16,229 bases of DNA from Gemmatimonadota bacterium (GTDB lineage Bacteria > Gemmatimonadota > Gemmatimonadetes > Longimicrobiales > Gaopeijiaceae), in contig PWZC01000253.1 in assembly GCA_003567615.1 (NCBI GenBank), forward strand, positions 1 to 16,229. The letters run 5' to 3'. The notes below the pieces were generated by a model. The model ran no database searches. It saw only the letters and a program-made list of their open reading frames with translations, and was not told the DNA's origin. Position 1 is the stretch's first letter. Each line of letters begins with the position of its first letter. Of the stretch, positions 13,470 to 16,229 are shown in pieces. Position numbers and translations under genes: made by a program.

Positions 13470-15611
13470 CTACCGTGCCTCCGGTTCGAGGGCGGAAGAC
13501 CGACCGGGTTCGGCCAGCCGAATGCGGGCGTCAAGCGCCCAGGCCCCTTGGGGTGTGGCGAGGAAGGGATTCACGTCGATCTCAGCCAGTGCCGGATGGG
13601 TCTGCACCAGTTGCGAGAGGCGTTGGATCGACTCCACCACCGCATCGAGGTGGACCGGCTTCTCGCCCCGGACTCCCTCGAGGAGTGGGTAACTGCGAAT
13701 GGATCGGATCATTTCCCGCGCCTCCTGGTCGGTGACCGGTGGGACCCGGAAGGCTACGTCCTTGAACGTCTCAACGTAGATTCCTCCAAGCCCGAACATG
13801 AGAAGTGGGCCAAACGACGGGTCCGTACTCATGCCCAAAATGAGTTCCCGGCCGTCCCTGCGATAGGGTGCAACCAGGATCCCCCGCAGATCGTCCCCGA
13901 CCTGGTGATGCTCCAGGGCGGCCCGCACCTCGTCGAAGGCGCCTCGCACCTCGTCGGGTCCGCGAAGATCGAGGCGGACGGCACCCACCTCGGTTTTGTG
14001 GACAATCTGCGGTGAAACCGCCTTCAGCACCACAGGCCACCCCAGCACCTCGGCAGCCGCCACAGCCTCGTCGGCGGTCTGTACCAGGCGGTGGGGAATG
14101 ACGGGGATTCCGTAGGCCTCCAGAACACGGTAGGCCTCCACCTCCAGGAGCCGGGTTCGGCCCTCGGCGCGGGCCTCTGCCACGATCCTGGCGACAGCGT
14201 CCGCGTCCACCGGGAAGGCGGCCGGAGCCTGCACGGGGCGTGATAGCCAGCGCCCGTAGCGGTGAAGGGCTCCCAGGGCACGGACGGCGGACTCGGGGAA
14301 GATGTAGGCGGGGATCCCTGCGGTCCGGAGCTGGGATCGCCCCTGCGGTAGACCTTCGCGTCCCATGAGGACCGCAAGGACGGGGGTCTCCGGATGGTGG
14401 GCCGCAGCCTCCATGATGGCCGAAGCCACGTCCTCCTGCCGTACGCCAAGGGGAGGAACGAAGGCGGCGATGGCCGCATCGACCCCCGGATCCCCCATCA
14501 CAACGTCCAGGGCGACGCGATAGCTCTCCGCCGTGGCCGTGGCGATCATGTCCACCGGATTCCGAACGGAGGCCTCCTCCGGGAAGATCTTCAGGAGGGC
14601 TTCCGTGGTCTCATCCTGGAAGGAGGCGACCTCGAGTCCCTCGGCTTCGCAGGCGTCGGCCACAATGATTCCCGGTCCCCCGGCATTGGTCACGATGGCG
14701 ACCCGGTTTCCCCGGGGGATGGGAAGGTTTCCAAAGGCCATGGCCAGATCGAAGAGCTCTTCCACCGAACCGGCTCGCATGACCCCACACTGGGCCAGGA
14801 GGGCGTCTGCGGCCACATCCCGACCGGCCAGGGCCCCGGTATGGGAAGAAGCGGCCCGGGCGCCGGCCTTGGACCGACCTGACTTCACCACGATGATGGG
14901 CTTCTTCCGACCCACCCGACGGGCGATGCGCGTGAAGTGCCTTGGATTCCCGAAGGTCTCCAGGTACATGAGAATCACCCGGGTCTCCGGGTCCGTCTCC
15001 CACCACTCGAGGAGGTCGTTTCCCGAGACGTCGGGCTTGTTGCCCCCCGACACGAAATCCCGGATTCCGATCCCGTACTCGGCGGCGTAATCCAGGATGG
15101 TGACGCCCATGGCGCCCGACTGGGAGAGGAAGCTGACGCGGCCCGCCGGGGGCATCGTGGGAGCGAAGGTGGCGTTCATGCGCACCGCCGGATCGGTGCT
15201 GAGGACACCCATGCAGTTCGGACCCACGAGGCGCATGCCATGATGCCGGATTCGCTCCATGAGATGCGCCTCCCGGCGGGCCCCCTCCTGTCCGACCTCC
15301 TTGAATCCGGCGGAGATCACCGCTACGGCGGGGATTCCCCGGGTACCGCACTCGTCCACCACCTGGGGCACGCGCTCCTTGGGAACCACAATTACCGCCA
15401 GATCCACGGTCTCGGGGAGCTCCCGGACGGACCTCCACGCAGGGACCGAGTGGATGGAGCGGGCTCTGGGATTGACCGGATAGACCGGGCCCTGGAATCC
15501 GTGGCGTACCAGGTTCTCGACGATCTGGTGGCCTACCGTTCCCGGCCGCCGGCTGGCACCGATGACGGCGATGGAGCGAGGTCGGAAAAACGGTCGCAGA
15601 GAGGTGGACAC
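13470..15611 (-). CDS. ADP-forming acetate/acyl-CoA ligase, fused alpha-beta
   Basis: This family interconverts acyl-CoA + ADP + phosphate and acid + CoA + ATP, allowing ATP production from acetyl-CoA or other acyl-CoAs. The 713-residue protein has a CoA-binding Rossmann domain (about 1-140; PRSIAVIGASRRPGTVGH, VGPNCMG) and succinyl-CoA-ligase-like domains (about 150-460; FLSQSGAMGV and SSHTGALAG, with His257 as the likely phosphohistidine). It ends with an ATP-grasp domain (about 485-700; VLKAVSPQIVHKTEVGAV, FGLGGIYVE, EIDVNPF). Alpha and beta parts are fused, and the C-terminal GNAT acetyltransferase domain found in Pat-type relatives is absent. The start is GTG at 15611, giving the usual MSTSLRPFFRPRSIAVIG N-terminus, but no Shine-Dalgarno precedes it. 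Two small unknown genes follow with 1- and 2-nt gaps. The substrate acid is not readable from sequence. Confidence 0.93.
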   Translation of the reverse strand: MSTSLRPFFRPRSIAVIGASRRPGTVGHQIVENLVRHGFQGPVYPVNPRARSIHSVPAWRSVRELPETVDLAVIVVPKERVPQVVDECGTRGIPAVAVISAGFKEVGQEGARREAHLMERIRHHGMRLVGPNCMGVLSTDPAVRMNATFAPTMPPAGRVSFLSQSGAMGVTILDYAAEYGIGIRDFVSGGNKPDVSGNDLLEWWETDPETRVILMYLETFGNPRHFTRIARRVGRKKPIIVVKSGRSKAGARAASSHTGALAGRDVAADALLAQCGVMRAGSVEELFDLAMAFGNLPIPRGNRVAIVTNAGGPGIIVADACEAEGLEVASFQDETTEALLKIFPEEASVRNPVDMIATATAESYRVALDVVMGDPGVDAAIAAFVPPLGVRQEDVASAIMEAAAHHPETPVLAVLMGREGLPQGRSQLRTAGIPAYIFPESAVRALGALHRYGRWLSRPVQAPAAFPVDADAVARIVAEARAEGRTRLLEVEAYRVLEAYGIPVIPHRLVQTADEAVAAAEVLGWPVVLKAVSPQIVHKTEVGAVRLDLRGPDEVRGAFDEVRAALEHHQVGDDLRGILVAPYRRDGRELILGMSTDPSFGPLLMFGLGGIYVETFKDVAFRVPPVTDQEAREMIRSIRSYPLLEGVRGEKPVHLDAVVESIQRLSQLVQTHPALAEIDVNPFLATPQGAWALDARIRLAEPGRSSALEPEAR

Positions 15612-15642
15612 AGGCGGGATCGGATGGGGGGAAGGGAACGGA

Positions 15643-15675
15643 ATGATAGCTTAATGGACGGACCCAACGGGGTCC
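15643..15675. promoter_or_regulatory. Divergent regulatory region: AT patch plus palindrome
   Basis: The 178-nt gap between the minus-strand ligase and the plus-strand partial gene holds an unusually AT-rich patch (15642-15655). On the minus strand this includes TATCAT (15648-15643), a 5-of-6 match to the -10 box, about 31 nt before the ligase GTG. No good -35 was found. Next to it is a perfect inverted repeat, GGACCC (15660-15665) and GGGTCC (15670-15675) with a 4-nt spacer, which could be an operator or hairpin. The remainder (15676-15789) shows only GC-rich sequence. Confidence 0.35.
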
Positions 15676-15789
15676 ACGGCCCCGTCCCCCTCGGTCTCCG
15701 ACCGGAGGGGCGCTTGCGGGGTTCGAGCGTCATGGGGCATGTTCAGATGTCCGTCATCCGGCACCCCTCTCTCCAGGAGTGTCCCTGCC

Positions 15790-16229
15790 ATGAGCATTGA
15801 CGAAGCGGGCACGGGTCCGCCGCCTCCGGTTCCCGTGCGAGACGTCCTGTCTTCCGTCGATCCCGGCCCCATGTCCGCCCCGGCGAGCCCCGAATCCCGG
15901 TCATCCGGAAGTGAGACCGAGGTCGCCCTTCCCGGGGGCGATTGGGTGGTCCGCAGCGGTGGCCGGACCCGGTCCGGGGTACCGGGAGACTCGGGGGCCC
16001 CCCTCCTCCTTGCCCTGTTTCACCGCCGGGATCCGGCGTCCGGAGAGGTGGAGGCCAAACCGGCCCGTGAGGTGTGGACCGTGGGCCGGGACATGGAGGA
16101 GTGGGACTCCACGAAGTTGACGGACCTCCTGGCTCGCTCACGTCCCTATCGAGTCCTCCCCGATCCGCCATCTCCCTCCAGGCCCTCCCCTCCAAGCCCG
16201 TCTCCTGCTCCGGTTGCCTCGCGGCGACC
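15790..16229 (+). CDS. Hypothetical protein, 3'-truncated by the window edge
   Basis: The frame is open from ATG 15790 to the window end (146 codons visible, no stop). AGGAG lies 10 nt upstream of the ATG. The protein has a Pro/Ser-rich N-terminal region (1-43) and a compact central segment (about 45-120: VALPGGDWVVRSGGRTRSG, then GAPLLLALFHRR, REVWTVGRDMEEW, LTDLLARSRPY). A second Pro/Ser-rich stretch (122-146) continues off the edge. It has no signal peptide. The central segment looks like a small alpha-beta domain; I do not recognise the family. Two disordered flanks suggest a modular cytoplasmic protein. It is divergent from the CoA-ligase operon and could share its regulatory gap. Confidence 0.7.
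   Translation, partial: MSIDEAGTGPPPPVPVRDVLSSVDPGPMSAPASPESRSSGSETEVALPGGDWVVRSGGRTRSGVPGDSGAPLLLALFHRRDPASGEVEAKPAREVWTVGRDMEEWDSTKLTDLLARSRPYRVLPDPPSPSRPSPPSPSPAPVASRR

Noticed and set aside
14937..15800. Plus-strand open frame opposite the CoA-ligase N-terminal half
   Set aside because: The ligase on the minus strand has clear motifs over the same bases; the plus-strand product has none and overlaps the start of the gene at 15790.
1..16229. Mobile element, prophage, CRISPR or defence island
   Set aside because: No transposase, integrase, phage structural gene, direct-repeat array or tRNA-linked attachment site was seen; the lone HNH protein has an ordinary chromosomal context.

Overview
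This is a GC-rich, gene-dense bacterial stretch with strong third-position GC bias. It contains no rRNA, tRNA, CRISPR, IS element or phage gene. Gene content and style suggest a Gemmatimonadota-like bacterium. The grounds are an M6 metalloprotease ending in a single dockerin-like 'GNRDGRYDVGDF' motif, small beta-rich lipoproteins, a CcmH-type protein with an altered cysteine motif, and Pro-rich tails on cytosolic proteins. The phylum call is inference; no rRNA is present to test it.

Layout, left to right. (1) 3-1807: the 3' part of a secreted M6-family metalloprotease, overlapping by 4 nt a small lipoprotein. (2) 1945-2049: a 34-codon ORF that looks like the small subunit (MetS type) of an NSS-family methionine/alanine transporter, without the large subunit beside it. 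It is followed by a strong 13-bp hairpin. (3) 2152-6471: carB (carbamoyl-phosphate synthase large subunit) and, 15 nt later, a class II-type histone-deacetylase-family hydrolase. (4) 6581-11795: a tight same-strand run of a CcmH-like membrane protein, a class I SAM methyltransferase with a Pro/Glu-rich tail, an M24 (Xaa-Pro peptidase-type) metallopeptidase and the primosomal helicase PriA. (5) 11984-12568: a free-standing HNH endonuclease-family protein. (6) 12603-15611, minus strand: an operon of an ADP-forming acyl/acetyl-CoA synthetase (fused alpha and beta) and two small unrecognised proteins, separated by 1 and 2 nt. (7) 15790 to the end, plus strand: the start of an unrecognised protein, cut by the window edge.

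Most of the window is housekeeping: pyrimidine/arginine precursor synthesis, replication restart, peptide turnover, acyl-CoA metabolism and cytochrome c maturation. The less ordinary parts are a possible dockerin/cohesin-like protease-lipoprotein pair at the left edge, the orphan mini transporter subunit, the unusual thiol motif of the CcmH-like protein, and the two unknown proteins coupled to the CoA ligase. The start codons of carB, the HNH protein and the two small minus-strand proteins are best placed downstream of the longest possible ORF start; reasons are given in each entry.
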